A DNA stretch of 38,263 bases from Nitrospira sp. (lineage in GTDB: Bacteria > Nitrospirota > Nitrospiria > Nitrospirales > Nitrospiraceae), in contig JANYBU010000359.1 of the NCBI GenBank assembly GCA_025360665.1, forward strand, positions 1-38,263, given 5' to 3'. This document shows, piece by piece, positions 22,535-30,137 of this stretch. The position numbers were made by a program, and so were the translations under genes. Numbering within the stretch: the stretch's first letter is position 1; the number at the start of each line of letters is the position of its first letter. The notes beneath the pieces are model-generated. The model saw nothing but the letters and a program-made list of their open reading frames with translations, was not told where the DNA came from and did not search any database.

Positions 22535-23095
22535 CTACTGCCAGACAAGAATCTCCGGCGCCCGCCGTTGAACCGGCGGCGTCTCCCCGCTAGGATAGCC
22601 CGCGACGACGGGGAACACCGGCACATAACCGTCCGGGATGCCGAGACTTCGCTTGATCCTGGCCTGGTTCAACCAGGGTCGCGCAAACCCGATGGGGCAG
22701 GTGCCCAAGCCCATCGAGCAGGCGGCGAGCATCAGATTCTGTGCAGCGAGGGAACAATCTTCCTCTCCGTTATGCGCATCCGGTCTCGCACAGATGACGA
22801 TGAGCGTCCCCGCCCGATGGAAGATATGGTAGTCGGAACTGGAGACCATGTCGCGATACTTCGCGAGCGGGGAATCCGTCTTGAGATGCTTCAGCACGTA
22901 GGCTTTGATACGGTCGGACCAAGCTGCGAGCTGTGTTGGATTCTGAATCACAGCAAATGCCCAGGGCTGCTCGTTCATCGAGCTGGGAGCGTGAATCGCG
23001 GCCTTGATGAGGGCCTCGACGGTCGATTTATCGACCGGTTGATCGGTATAGGCTCGCACGGAGCGGCGGCTGTAGATCGCTTCCATCACGTCCAT
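22535..23095 (-). CDS. Nitroreductase-family flavoprotein
   Basis: A 186-residue FMN-dependent nitroreductase (PF00881). It starts MDVMEAIYSRRSVRAYTDQP, with the RRSVRxY FMN-phosphate motif, followed by AIHAPSSMNEQPWAFAVIQN, EDCSLAAQNLMLAACSMGLG, and the C-terminal PVFPVVAGYPSGETPPVQRR. Family members reduce nitro compounds, quinones or flavins using NAD(P)H; the natural substrate is not predictable here. The start at 23095 follows a GGGGGG-rich ribosome site. It lies between a small unknown protein upstream and the dehydrogenase downstream, in the same leftward group that continues to archease and rtcB. Confidence 0.92.
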   Translation of the reverse strand: MDVMEAIYSRRSVRAYTDQPVDKSTVEALIKAAIHAPSSMNEQPWAFAVIQNPTQLAAWSDRIKAYVLKHLKTDSPLAKYRDMVSSSDYHIFHRAGTLIVICARPDAHNGEEDCSLAAQNLMLAACSMGLGTCPIGFARPWLNQARIKRSLGIPDGYVPVFPVVAGYPSGETPPVQRRAPEILVWQ

Positions 23096-23155
23096 CGCAT
23101 CCCCCCATGCCCGCGCGAAGAGAACGGGAGTAGAGGCCATCTCGCAGCGCGGACC

Positions 23156-23377
23156 CTACCAGAGACCAAAGTTCACGTCCTTGAACGGAATCGTTTCCCA
23201 TTGCTCTTGTTCCACATCCAAAATCCCGATTTCGAGATTCGACGGAAACACTCTCATCCCCTTCGGTCGGACCCAGGTATCCGACTTCAAGGACTTGAAG
23301 TACAGATGGGGTCTGGCTTGGGCATAATCTCGTGCATGAAATAGTTCCAGTAATTGCAATGCGTCGGGAAATGTCAC
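23156..23377 (-). CDS. Small protein of unknown function, 73 aa
   Basis: Reads MTFPDALQLLELFHARDYAQ, then ARPHLYFKSLKSDTWVRPKG and ends IPFKDVNFGLW. No family recognised, no signal peptide or membrane segment. The start is a GTG at 23377 behind a strong GGAGGAGG with good spacing. It is the first gene of the leftward group and is followed after 60 bases by the nitroreductase gene. Expression looks likely from the ribosome site; function cannot be stated. Confidence 0.7.
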   Translation of the reverse strand: MTFPDALQLLELFHARDYAQARPHLYFKSLKSDTWVRPKGMRVFPSNLEIGILDVEQEQWETIPFKDVNFGLW

Positions 23378-23706
23378 AGTGTCCTCCTCCTACGTTCCAG
23401 CCAACCTTGCCAGCTCCTTCAATCAATGAGCAATCGGAATGCCGGACGCCAACGATTAGCATTCTTTCCCCCTAGGATCTCCCTTTGCAGAGCAATCACG
23501 ATGAGATCGGATCATTCCGGGGGGTTCACAAATCAGATAAGAAGGACGACGAATTCTAATCTTCTGGAATCCTAGCGACCTTTCGCCACAGCGGGGTTGC
23601 TGCATCTGTAGCGGATTTCCACAGGCATCGCAGCGGTCCCTTCGTTAGTCAATTTCAAACCCAGGAATTTCCTATAAGTTGACGGCGGATCGGTGCTCAG
23701 GTGACA
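23378..23706. other. Divergent control region
   Basis: This lies between the leftward group ending at 23377 and the rightward group starting at 23795. It has no supported gene. Promoters for both directions should be here; apart from the sigma-54-type site at 23707 no clear site was recognised. Confidence 0.4.
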
Positions 23707-23722
23707 TGGCCCCGTTCTTGCC
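23707..23722 (+). promoter_or_regulatory. Sigma-54-type (-24/-12) promoter candidate
   Basis: TGGCCCCGTTCTTGCC matches the consensus TGGCACG-N4-TTGCA at the invariant GG and GC with exact spacing. The expected start of transcription is near 23733, about 60 bases before the first gene at 23795. No enhancer-binding protein gene is in the window. Confidence 0.5.
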
Positions 23723-23794
23723 ATTGGAATCACAGCACCAGTCATCGAAACGCATTGGTTCGGGGTTCAGCGTAGAGAAGGAAGGGCTCATGCT

Positions 23795-24133
23795 ATGAGA
23801 ACGAAGTTATGCTCGCTCTGTCTTGTTTTCGCGATTGGACTCGTGGCCCTGACGACCCCCCTCGCGACCGCCGCAGCAGAGACCATCCAGCGGACGGTGC
23901 GAGGTACAGTGATGGCGACAAATACTGCCGTCGATCCTCAGACGATTGTCGTGAAAGTCGTGCTGCTCAATAAGGAAGAGTTGATTGTGGGGGCTCGTGT
24001 CCCAACTGACACCACAATCACGCGAGGCACGCGAGCTACCAGATTGGCCGACCTCAAGGTGGGAGAAGCAGCCGAGCTTACATACCTGAAATCGCCGGAT
24101 GGTTTGATTGCACGATCCATTCACGTTCGATAA
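23795..24133 (+). CDS. Exported small beta-rich protein, 112 aa
   Basis: Starts MRTKLCSLCLVFAIGLVALT and has a typical signal peptide with a cleavage site near TAAAETI (after about residue 29), so the mature protein is periplasmic, about 83 residues. The mature part (RTVRGTVMATNTAVDPQTIV, LIVGARVPTDTTITRGTRAT, LADLKVGEAAELTYL) alternates hydrophobic and polar residues like an OB-fold or DUF5666-type beta barrel. GGAAGGG precedes the ATG. It is the first gene after the sigma-54-type promoter candidate and is followed 13 bases later by the Pal-like gene. Function unknown. Confidence 0.75.
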   Translation: MRTKLCSLCLVFAIGLVALTTPLATAAAETIQRTVRGTVMATNTAVDPQTIVVKVVLLNKEELIVGARVPTDTTITRGTRATRLADLKVGEAAELTYLKSPDGLIARSIHVR

Positions 24134-24146
24134 CCAAGGAGCGCCC

Positions 24147-24758
24147 ATGTCGACCCGGTGCCACCTGTCCTATTTCCGTGTCTGCCTCTGCCTGCTTATT
24201 GTTGCGATGCTGTCCGGCTGCGCAAGCCGCAAGGTCGTCACGACGGTTGAAGACCAGAGTTATGCGCCGGGGCCGACACCCCAAGCCCAAGCGCCTGCGT
24301 CAGCCCAGCCGGCACCAGTCCAGGTTGAAAAGTCGACGCCCCCGCTTGTGGTGGAAGAAGCACGGGTCGTGGAACAACCGATTGCTCCCGTCCCTCCGTC
24401 GCAGGCGCCGGTGCCTCAGGCCAGGCCGATACGCGAACTATCCGATATCTTTTTTGATTTTGACCGGTTTGTGATTCGCGATGATGCTCGATCCGGGCTC
24501 GAAGCCAACGCCGGTCTTCTGAAGTCACAATCCGGCAAAAAGATCCTGATCGAAGGCCACTGTGACGAGCGGGGCACGAGTGCCTATAACCTGGTCTTGG
24601 GTGAACGTCGCGCGCAGGCGGCCGCACAGTATCTCCGGGACCTCGGCGTCCCCTCATCACAGATGCAGATCACGAGTTATGGGAAAGAGCGCCCATTTTG
24701 CGCGGAACACAGTGAAGCCTGTTGGCAGTCGAATCGACGGGCTCACTTCACCAGATAA
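24147..24758 (+). CDS. OmpA/Pal-family peptidoglycan-binding lipoprotein
   Basis: A 203-residue lipoprotein. The N-terminus MSTRCHLSYFRVCLCLLIVA ends in the lipobox MLSGC, so it is lipidated and probably held in the outer membrane. Residues 35-105 form a Pro/Ala/Gln/Val-rich linker. The C-terminal OmpA-like domain includes LSDIFFDFDRFVIRDDARSG, LIEGHCDERGTSAYNLVLGE, RRAQAAAQYLRDLGV and ITSYGKERPFC, with Asp and Arg residues that bind diaminopimelate in peptidoglycan. It closely resembles Pal of the Tol-Pal system, but no tol genes are here. The start at 24147 follows AAGGAGC. Confidence 0.92.
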   Translation: MSTRCHLSYFRVCLCLLIVAMLSGCASRKVVTTVEDQSYAPGPTPQAQAPASAQPAPVQVEKSTPPLVVEEARVVEQPIAPVPPSQAPVPQARPIRELSDIFFDFDRFVIRDDARSGLEANAGLLKSQSGKKILIEGHCDERGTSAYNLVLGERRAQAAAQYLRDLGVPSSQMQITSYGKERPFCAEHSEACWQSNRRAHFTR

Positions 24759-24827
24759 TCAGCGAGCATGTGAAGATGCCAGTCGGAGGAACGGTCCTCG
24801 AGAGTCCTTGAATGTAAGGAGGGTCCT

Positions 24828-25454
24828 GTGAAGAGACGTCGGACGCTGCTCATGTGTTGGGTCAGTCTCATTGCCTTGGCTGGATGCGCCGGCACAGGCG
24901 AGATCATTCCACTCCAGATCCACCCCATCGTGACCGGATCTGAGGGGGTCGCAAGGCAGAGGGCCGCCGTTCGGGTGGCGGTGGGCTCGGTCGAGGACGG
25001 TCGGAGCCATAAGACCGGCCTTGGAGTTCGGACACACCTGTGGGGAGGTGTCAGCTATTTCGATGTCCCGGGAGGCAACCCCGCTGACGTGGTCGCCCAG
25101 GCCCTGACCGATTATCTGACCGCGAAGGGTTGGCAGGTGACCAAGCGAGGGACCGGCGACGCCGGGGCCGATGTTGTCCTCACGGGAAAAATCCTCGACT
25201 TTTCAGTCCACGCCAAGAGTCGAGTCGGCTTCACCGAGGTCACGACGAAGACGAAGCTCACGTTACAAGCACAGAATGTCGCAGACGGGAGCACGATCCG
25301 CATGACCCTGAATGGGAGTGGAGGCGACGACGTCTTTTGGTTTGATCCGGAGGATGCCAAAGCGCTTGTGAATGACGTCTTGACCGACAGTTTTGGCAAG
25401 TTGGTCCAGGATACGACGGTTGAGAACAAGCAGTTACGGCTGAAAAGCCCGTAA
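24828..25454 (+). CDS. YajG-like lipoprotein
   Basis: A 208-residue lipoprotein beginning MKRRRTLLMCWVSLIALAGC with an LAGC lipobox. The mature domain contains VRVAVGSVEDGRSHKTGLGV, NPADVVAQALTDYLTAKGWQ and ADVVLTGKILDFSVHAKSRV, a pattern seen in YajG-type lipoproteins (alpha/beta domains that sit at the outer membrane, function unclear). The start is a GTG at 24828 behind AAGGAGGGTCCT. It follows the Pal-like gene by about 70 bases and precedes a CBS gene by 34, so the three are probably one transcript. Confidence 0.75.
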   Translation: MKRRRTLLMCWVSLIALAGCAGTGEIIPLQIHPIVTGSEGVARQRAAVRVAVGSVEDGRSHKTGLGVRTHLWGGVSYFDVPGGNPADVVAQALTDYLTAKGWQVTKRGTGDAGADVVLTGKILDFSVHAKSRVGFTEVTTKTKLTLQAQNVADGSTIRMTLNGSGGDDVFWFDPEDAKALVNDVLTDSFGKLVQDTTVENKQLRLKSP

Positions 25455-25488
25455 CAAAACCAGCTGCTTCTAGCAAAGGAGGATTCCA

Positions 25489-25956
25489 ATGAAAGTCCAA
25501 GATATTATGACCAGCGATGTGCAATGTTGCGGCCCGGCCACGAATTTGACTGCCGCCGCCAAAATGATGTGGGACAGCGACTGCGGGGCTCTGCCCATCC
25601 TGAATGTTCAAGGCCAGGTGATGAGCATGATCACGGATCGCGACATCTGCATGGCCGCAGCCACCAAAAATAAACCGGCGTGGGACATCACCGTCTGGGA
25701 AACAGTGTCCGGAAAGGTTTACACCTGCCACATGTCCGATGATGTCCATACGGCCCTGGACATCATGAAACGGGAAAAAGTCCGACGGCTTCCTGTCGTG
25801 GATGAAGACGGGGTGCTCCAGGGCATCGTCGCCATGAACGATTTCGTCCTCCTCGCCGGAGAGGCGAAGGGGGGAAAGGCACCGGCTCTCTCCTACGAGG
25901 ATGTCGTGCGGACGATGAAGGCGATCAGCGCGCACCGGGTGCTCGTCGGCATCTAA
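25489..25956 (+). CDS. CBS-domain pair protein
   Basis: A 155-residue cytoplasmic protein consisting of a single Bateman module. CBS1 starts at MKVQDIMTSDVQCCGPATNL and ends near MSMITDRDICMAAATK; CBS2 runs from VYTCHMSDDVHTALDIMKRE to LQGIVAMNDFVLLAGEA. Such stand-alone CBS pairs bind adenine nucleotides (AMP, ATP, SAM) and act as energy sensors for partner proteins. No fused enzyme is present. The start follows AAAGGAGGATTCC. It is the last clear member of the rightward envelope-stress-type group; an inverted repeat follows its stop. Confidence 0.93.
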   Translation: MKVQDIMTSDVQCCGPATNLTAAAKMMWDSDCGALPILNVQGQVMSMITDRDICMAAATKNKPAWDITVWETVSGKVYTCHMSDDVHTALDIMKREKVRRLPVVDEDGVLQGIVAMNDFVLLAGEAKGGKAPALSYEDVVRTMKAISAHRVLVGI

Positions 25957-25975
25957 ACCGGAAATGTTTAATGAG

Positions 25976-26050
25976 GAATTATGAATGTTGAATTTGTATC
26001 GACACTCGGGGCGCCATTGCGGGTAATTCATCATTCAAAACTCATAATTC
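25976..26050. repeat. Inverted repeat after the CBS gene
   Basis: GAATTATGAATGTTGAAT (25976-25993) and ATTCAAAACTCATAATTC (26033-26050) are near-perfect inverted arms around a 39-base loop. It is AT-rich, unlike its surroundings. It could terminate transcription or be a small mobile repeat; it lacks a T-run typical of intrinsic terminators. Confidence 0.6.
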
Positions 26051-26073
26051 AACATATAGCCTCGTGAGGCGCC

Positions 26074-27801
26074 ATGTATCGTCGCGTCATGGCTTTCGAC
26101 TTCGACGGCACGCTCGCCGTCAACGGGAATGTGCCTGCCGAGGTTGAAACAGCGTTGGAACAATGCCGCGACAGCGGCTATGTGCTGTTTCTGGTCACAG
26201 GGCGTCGGTACGAGACCGTGACCTTGGGCAGCCTCGGAGATCTCTTTGCCGGCATCGTCTGGGAAAACGGCGCGGTCCTGACCCATACTGCGAGTGGGGA
26301 GACCTATCTCCCGTTCGGCCAACTCGATGCACGATTGCTCAAGGCCATCGAAGAAGCGGGCATTCCGTTCGAGCGGGGGCTCGCCATCGCCGCTACCTGG
26401 ACACCCCATGATCAAGCCCTGTGGCAAATCCTCCGCTCACACGGTGGTAGTACCTCGATCGAATACAACAAAAGCGCGGTCATGGTGCTGCCACCCGGTG
26501 CGACGAAAGGGACCGGCCTGGAACGGCTTCTCGCCTTGTGCGGTCTGTCGCCCAGAAACCTCGCGGCGTTCGGTGATGCCGAAAACGACCTCTCGATGCT
26601 GACCTTGGCCGAAGTCTCGGTCGCGGTGGCTGACGCCGTCCCCGCCGTCATCGAAACAGCCGATGTCCTCGCCACAGCCCCTGGCCCTCAAGGAGTCCTT
26701 GAAATTCTCAGGCAGTATCCGCTCAGCGCAAAATTCCTCGATATCCCGCTCAAACGCGAGCGACCAATTTTGCTTGGGCAGACTGAATCCGGCGCGGCCA
26801 TCAACATCCCCGCTGCGCAGCTAGCCGGACGCAATCTGGGGGTCTTCGGCAATTCCGCCACCGGCAAGTCGTGGATGGTCGGCTTGATCGCGGAAGGGCT
26901 CCATCACGAAGAGTATCAGGTCCTCCTGATCGATCCCGAAGGAGACTTTCGCGGGCTCCGAGTTTTGCCGCGATTCGTATCGGTCAGCGGTGACCGGGCA
27001 ACCCTCCCCCCTCCGTCCGCCGTGGTATCGCTCCTCGATGAGGGAGGCGTGTCGTTGGTCCTCGATCTGAGTCAGTATCCCATCAGCTTGCGGAGTCACT
27101 ATCTTGCCGAACTGATTCGTACCTTACGCCCCGTGCGCGAACGCAAGTTCCGCCCCCATTGGATCGTGCTGGATGAAGCGCAGGAATTCTTGTTTGAGGG
27201 AAGCGAGATCACGGCGCTGCTCCGTCCCTTGCTGGAAACCGGCGGTTGGGCCTTCGTCTCCTATCGACCGGACCGCCTCAGCGAGTCGGTGCTCACCTCA
27301 CTCCACCACCTGCTTTTGACCCGCCTCACGGACCGCCAGATCGGGGACTGTCTTCGGACCCACTGTGCCGTCTGCAGTTTAATAGGTGCGAGCCTCGATC
27401 AGATCCCAATGGGCAGTGCACTTCTCTGCGGAGGCGAAATCGTCCGCATGCGCCCGGCCATCAGACGCGTGCCCCACGTCCGCCACCTCTACAAATATCT
27501 CGACGTACCTCTGCCGCCGGGGAAACGGTTCTCCTTCCGAACCGAGAAAGGCCATCTGGGGATAGAAGCAGCCAGTTTATACGAACTGTCCCGCCTGATT
27601 CCGACCCTCCCGCTGGAGAGCCTCGAATACCACGATCGGCGAGAGGATTTTGTGAAATGGGCCGACTGGACGCTCGGCGACGGAGGGCTCGCCGCGCGTC
27701 TCCGAAAAGTGGAGAATCGCCACTATCAGGGAGATGAACTCCGGGAGGCGCTCAATCAGGTTGTGTCAACCCACTATGAAGAGCTCCGACAACTAAAATA
27801 G
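26074..27801 (+). CDS. HAD phosphatase fused to HerA/FtsK-like ATPase
   Basis: A 575-residue two-domain protein. Residues 1-220 are a HAD-IIB (Cof-like) hydrolase: motif I FDFDGTL near 9-15, VTGRRYE near 42, and motif IV AFGDAENDLSML near 167. Residues about 230-500 form a P-loop ATPase of the HerA/VirB4-like set: Walker A GNSATGKSWMV near 259, LLIDPEGDFRG near 285, Walker B HWIVLDEAQEFLFEGSEI near 363, and an arginine-containing SYRPDRLSES. The C-terminal 70 residues (FVKWADWTLGDGGLAARL) are unrecognised. Each domain is common but the fusion's role is unknown. ATG at 26074 has GAGGCGCC upstream, a modest site. Confidence 0.85.
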   Translation: MYRRVMAFDFDGTLAVNGNVPAEVETALEQCRDSGYVLFLVTGRRYETVTLGSLGDLFAGIVWENGAVLTHTASGETYLPFGQLDARLLKAIEEAGIPFERGLAIAATWTPHDQALWQILRSHGGSTSIEYNKSAVMVLPPGATKGTGLERLLALCGLSPRNLAAFGDAENDLSMLTLAEVSVAVADAVPAVIETADVLATAPGPQGVLEILRQYPLSAKFLDIPLKRERPILLGQTESGAAINIPAAQLAGRNLGVFGNSATGKSWMVGLIAEGLHHEEYQVLLIDPEGDFRGLRVLPRFVSVSGDRATLPPPSAVVSLLDEGGVSLVLDLSQYPISLRSHYLAELIRTLRPVRERKFRPHWIVLDEAQEFLFEGSEITALLRPLLETGGWAFVSYRPDRLSESVLTSLHHLLLTRLTDRQIGDCLRTHCAVCSLIGASLDQIPMGSALLCGGEIVRMRPAIRRVPHVRHLYKYLDVPLPPGKRFSFRTEKGHLGIEAASLYELSRLIPTLPLESLEYHDRREDFVKWADWTLGDGGLAARLRKVENRHYQGDELREALNQVVSTHYEELRQLK

Positions 27802-28102
27802 AGCCCGGTGGAGCGGCTGGGATTCGAAACATGGCGTCGTTGCCCAGATAGCGGCCAGTTACAGAGAGCGGCCCTCGGCAGTGACCCTAGCGGGAAACTG
27901 TCGCCTATTGCAACAGTCGTATTTTCCAAGTTGAGGCACCTTGGTCAATCAGCCAGCCAGCCAGCCTCCTCTGTTCTGTCTTACCAACGTCAACCCCCTA
28001 TGCAATCAAGGCTCACTTAAATCAGCTTGGCCATGGCCTCCCGGCACGGCGCTTGCTGTTCACCTAACTATCCATTCGAGTGACGACGCAACGAGACACC
28101 CA
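27802..28102. other. Intergenic stretch without a recognised gene
   Basis: About 300 bases with short CAGC/CAGCCAGC runs near 27950-27966. A tRNA-like T-arm on the minus strand (near 27815-27835) was considered and rejected. No gene or strong terminator identified. Confidence 0.4.
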
Positions 28103-28459
28103 ATGTTTTATAAAGACGTTACCCAGCCAGTCCTCCAAGCGAGTCCCTCTTTGCGCCCAGAGGCCTACACGGCGCCGCTCCTTCTTCCTGTTTGCTGTGT
28201 CTGCGGGCTGATTCGTGACGAAACGGGATCACTACCCAGCCGCATGTCCTGGGTCACGCCGGGATCGTATCGAAGAACACACAACGTGCGTTCAACCAAT
28301 CTTCTCCTCACGCATACCTATTGTCCCGATTGTCTCCTCCAGGCCCAGATCAGAATGAGAGAATTCTTCAGAGAACAAAAGGAGCAAATCATTGAGAGCC
28401 TGCGGAAAAGCGCCCCCGCTGAAAAAGGCAAGGAAAGAACCGCGACGCCAAAACTGTGA
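28103..28459 (+). CDS. Zinc-ribbon-type small protein, 118 aa
   Basis: Starts MFYKDVTQPVLQASPSLRPE, then LLLPVCCVCGLIRDETGSLP and THTYCPDCLLQAQIRMREFF, giving two CxxC pairs about 50 residues apart. This is a likely zinc ribbon, resembling the HxYCPxC ends seen on proteins next to bacterial signalling domains. The C-terminal helix (REFFREQKEQIIESLRKSAP) is charged. The start at 28103 is the ATG closest to the conserved part; longer in-frame versions from 27941 look non-coding. No strong ribosome site is visible. Function unknown; it is followed 104 bases later by dodecin. Confidence 0.65.
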   Translation: MFYKDVTQPVLQASPSLRPEAYTAPLLLPVCCVCGLIRDETGSLPSRMSWVTPGSYRRTHNVRSTNLLLTHTYCPDCLLQAQIRMREFFREQKEQIIESLRKSAPAEKGKERTATPKL

Positions 28460-28562
28460 GGCCCCGCCACAGAAGGTGTCGGAAGATCATCGAAGCCTGC
28501 ACACAGTTCAGTGTTCACTCTGTCAGCAACCGCGCGCACGCGCCTTACAAAGGAGGAGTCCC

Positions 28563-28763
28563 ATGTCCGTAGCGAAGGTCATCGAGATCAGTTCCGAATC
28601 GCCGAAGAGTTTCGAAGATGCCATTCAGGACGGAATCACCCGGGCATCCAAGACCATACACAACATCAAATCGGCTTGGGTGAAGGAGCAACACGTGGTG
28701 ATCGACAACGGCAAGGTCGCCTTGTATCGCGTGGATTTGAAAGTAACATTCGTGCTGGATTGA
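28563..28763 (+). CDS. Dodecin flavin-binding protein
   Basis: A 66-residue dodecin (PF07311): MSVAKVIEISSESPKSFEDA, then IQDGITRASKTIHNIKSAWV and KEQHVVIDNGKVALYRVDLK. The SxSWxDA-like opening and the W of NIKSAWVKEQ, which stacks on the bound flavin, are present. Dodecins form hollow dodecamers that store riboflavin, FMN or FAD and protect against free-flavin damage. AAAGGAGGAGTCCC is an excellent ribosome site. Length is typical (65-71). A family B repeat begins about 25 bases after its stop. Confidence 0.96.
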   Translation: MSVAKVIEISSESPKSFEDAIQDGITRASKTIHNIKSAWVKEQHVVIDNGKVALYRVDLKVTFVLD

Positions 28764-28788
28764 CGCGTCATGGAGGGAGTAGGGTCCT

Positions 28789-28958
28789 AACCCGTATGAT
28801 TCATGAACGCTTCTGCTGCAATCGCCGATGCCTGACTCAAGCGAGACGGGCGAGACTGGCGGGAAAAGCGCGACAGGCAGGGACAGGGCTCCGTGCGCCG
28901 GTCTCGTGACGCGGCTTAGCGATTTCGCGACGAACCGTCATGAATAATGCGGGCTAAC
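28789..28958. repeat. Repeat family B, copy 3 (MITE-like)
   Basis: The left end TAACCCGTATGATTCATGAA and the reversed right end TTAGCCCGCATTATTCATGA match copies 1 and 2. The centre differs, with AGACGGGCGAGACTGGCGGG instead of the palindrome of copy 2. It is followed by other repeat-like DNA up to the mlaC-like gene. Confidence 0.75.
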
Positions 28959-28996
28959 AGGCTGCGGGAAAACCATTTCGGCACAGCAGAACATCG

Positions 28997-29842
28997 ATGG
29001 CCTGCACATCTAGGACAAGAGGAGAGCACCCCAGGAGGATAGCCGCGCGAGACTGGCGGGACGGGCGAGGGTTCGATATCCGAAGTTCGAGATTTTCGGA
29101 ACTTCGAACCCCGAACTTCGAACTTCGGATCGCGCCTGTCTCGCGCTTCCCGCGCCACAGTCTCTGGCGCCGGCATTGGATCGCCAGGAGCGCGGCCTTC
29201 GCCCTTCTCCTGTTTCTTGTCACCCCTACTTGCTCCATTGCGTTCGGCTCATCGGGCCAGCTCTCGGAGCCCCCCACTGAGGCGGTCCGCTCGACACTCA
29301 CCGAAGTCTTCCGCATCCTCGAAGACGAGAAACTGAAGGATCCGGCCAAGCTCATCCCGCGCCGACATATGCTGGAAGCGGTCATCGCTTCCCACTTCGA
29401 CTACACGGAGATGTCGAAGCGTGCACTCGCGGCCCACTGGGCTCCCCTCACGGCCGGCGAGCGGGCCGAATTCGTCGAACTCTTCAAGAGTTTTCTCTCC
29501 GACCGCTATGCCGAAAAAATCGAAGGGTATTCAGGACAACAAGTATTCTATCTCTCTGAACGGATCGAGGGGAATTATGCGGAAGTGCGGACCGAGCTGC
29601 GGTCGAGCAAAGTCGAAATCCCGATGGATTACCGGCTGCACATCAAAGACGGGACGTGGCATGCCTACGACCTCATCGTGGACGGAGTCAGCCTGGTGAA
29701 GAATTACCGCAGTCAGTTCGAGAAGATCATCCGCACGTCGTCCTACCAGGAGTTAGTCCGCAGGCTGCGCGAGCGCACCGTCGGCGAGGACAAGAAAAAG
29801 AAGGCCGCGCTCACGACAGTGCCGCACAGCCTCGCCGCCTGA
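28997..29842 (+). CDS. mlaC: MlaC/Ttg2D-family phospholipid-binding protein, odd N-terminus
   Basis: The conserved part (about residues 85-265) is an MlaC/Ttg2 (PF05494) periplasmic phospholipid shuttle: VRSTLTEVFRILEDEKLKDP, FDYTEMSKRALAAHWAPLTA, EFVELFKSFLSDRYAEKIEG, WHAYDLIVDGVSLVKNYRSQ. A signal-peptide-like stretch IARSAAFALLLFLVTPTCSI lies at residues 62-82. Upstream of it no ATG, GTG or TTG is in frame until the ATG at 28997, which adds about 60 Arg-rich residues encoded partly by repeats (29070-29131). So the true start may have been lost or the 5' end rebuilt by insertions. No mlaE or mlaD neighbour lies nearby. Confidence 0.8.
   Translation: MACTSRTRGEHPRRIAARDWRDGRGFDIRSSRFSELRTPNFELRIAPVSRFPRHSLWRRHWIARSAAFALLLFLVTPTCSIAFGSSGQLSEPPTEAVRSTLTEVFRILEDEKLKDPAKLIPRRHMLEAVIASHFDYTEMSKRALAAHWAPLTAGERAEFVELFKSFLSDRYAEKIEGYSGQQVFYLSERIEGNYAEVRTELRSSKVEIPMDYRLHIKDGTWHAYDLIVDGVSLVKNYRSQFEKIIRTSSYQELVRRLRERTVGEDKKKKAALTTVPHSLAA
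29070..29131. repeat. TTCGAA-rich inverted repeat
   Basis: Units such as CCGAAGTTCGAGATTTTCGG and CGAACTTCGAACTTCGG form overlapping inverted and direct repeats. They lie inside the frame leading into the MlaC-like gene, about 50 bases before its signal-peptide segment. Confidence 0.6.
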
Positions 29843-29861
29843 GAGCCTCCGCCTCACGTAC

Positions 29862-30113
29862 TCAGATATGCGGGGTGCCCGACCCGGGGAACGGCCTGAT
29901 CCCCGCGCGTCCAGCTAGCTCATGGAGCTTTTCGTGGACTGACTCGTTGTTATAGGACTGGACTTCAGAGAGCGCCAGGCAATAGTCCGTCAGCGCCTCC
30001 AGCCAGTCCTTCTGATTCTCGCAGGTCACGGGACCTTGTCGTGCTTCGTCGATCCTGAACGATGCCTCCTTGAGCTTGGCCGCTGCTTCAGCGAGATGTT
30101 TCGGCACTGACAT
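29862..30113 (-). CDS. Small helical protein of unknown function, 83 aa
   Basis: Starts MSVPKHLAEAAAKLKEASFR, then WLEALTDYCLALSEVQSYNN and ends FPGSGTPHI. Predominantly helical, soluble, with no recognised family. AAGGAGCCATCT lies just upstream of the ATG at 30113. It is the last gene of the leftward set adenosine-kinase, 3'-phosphoesterase, THUMP, and converges with the mlaC-like gene 19 bases away. Confidence 0.75.
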   Translation of the reverse strand: MSVPKHLAEAAAKLKEASFRIDEARQGPVTCENQKDWLEALTDYCLALSEVQSYNNESVHEKLHELAGRAGIRPFPGSGTPHI

Positions 30114-30137
30114 AGATGGCTCCTTTCTTGATGACGA

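Noticed and set aside
27802..27890. Possible tRNA 3' end on the minus strand (TTCGAATCCC followed by CCGCTCCACC)
   Set aside because: The T-stem does not pair around the loop and no matching 5' acceptor or D-arm is present; likely chance or a very decayed fragment.
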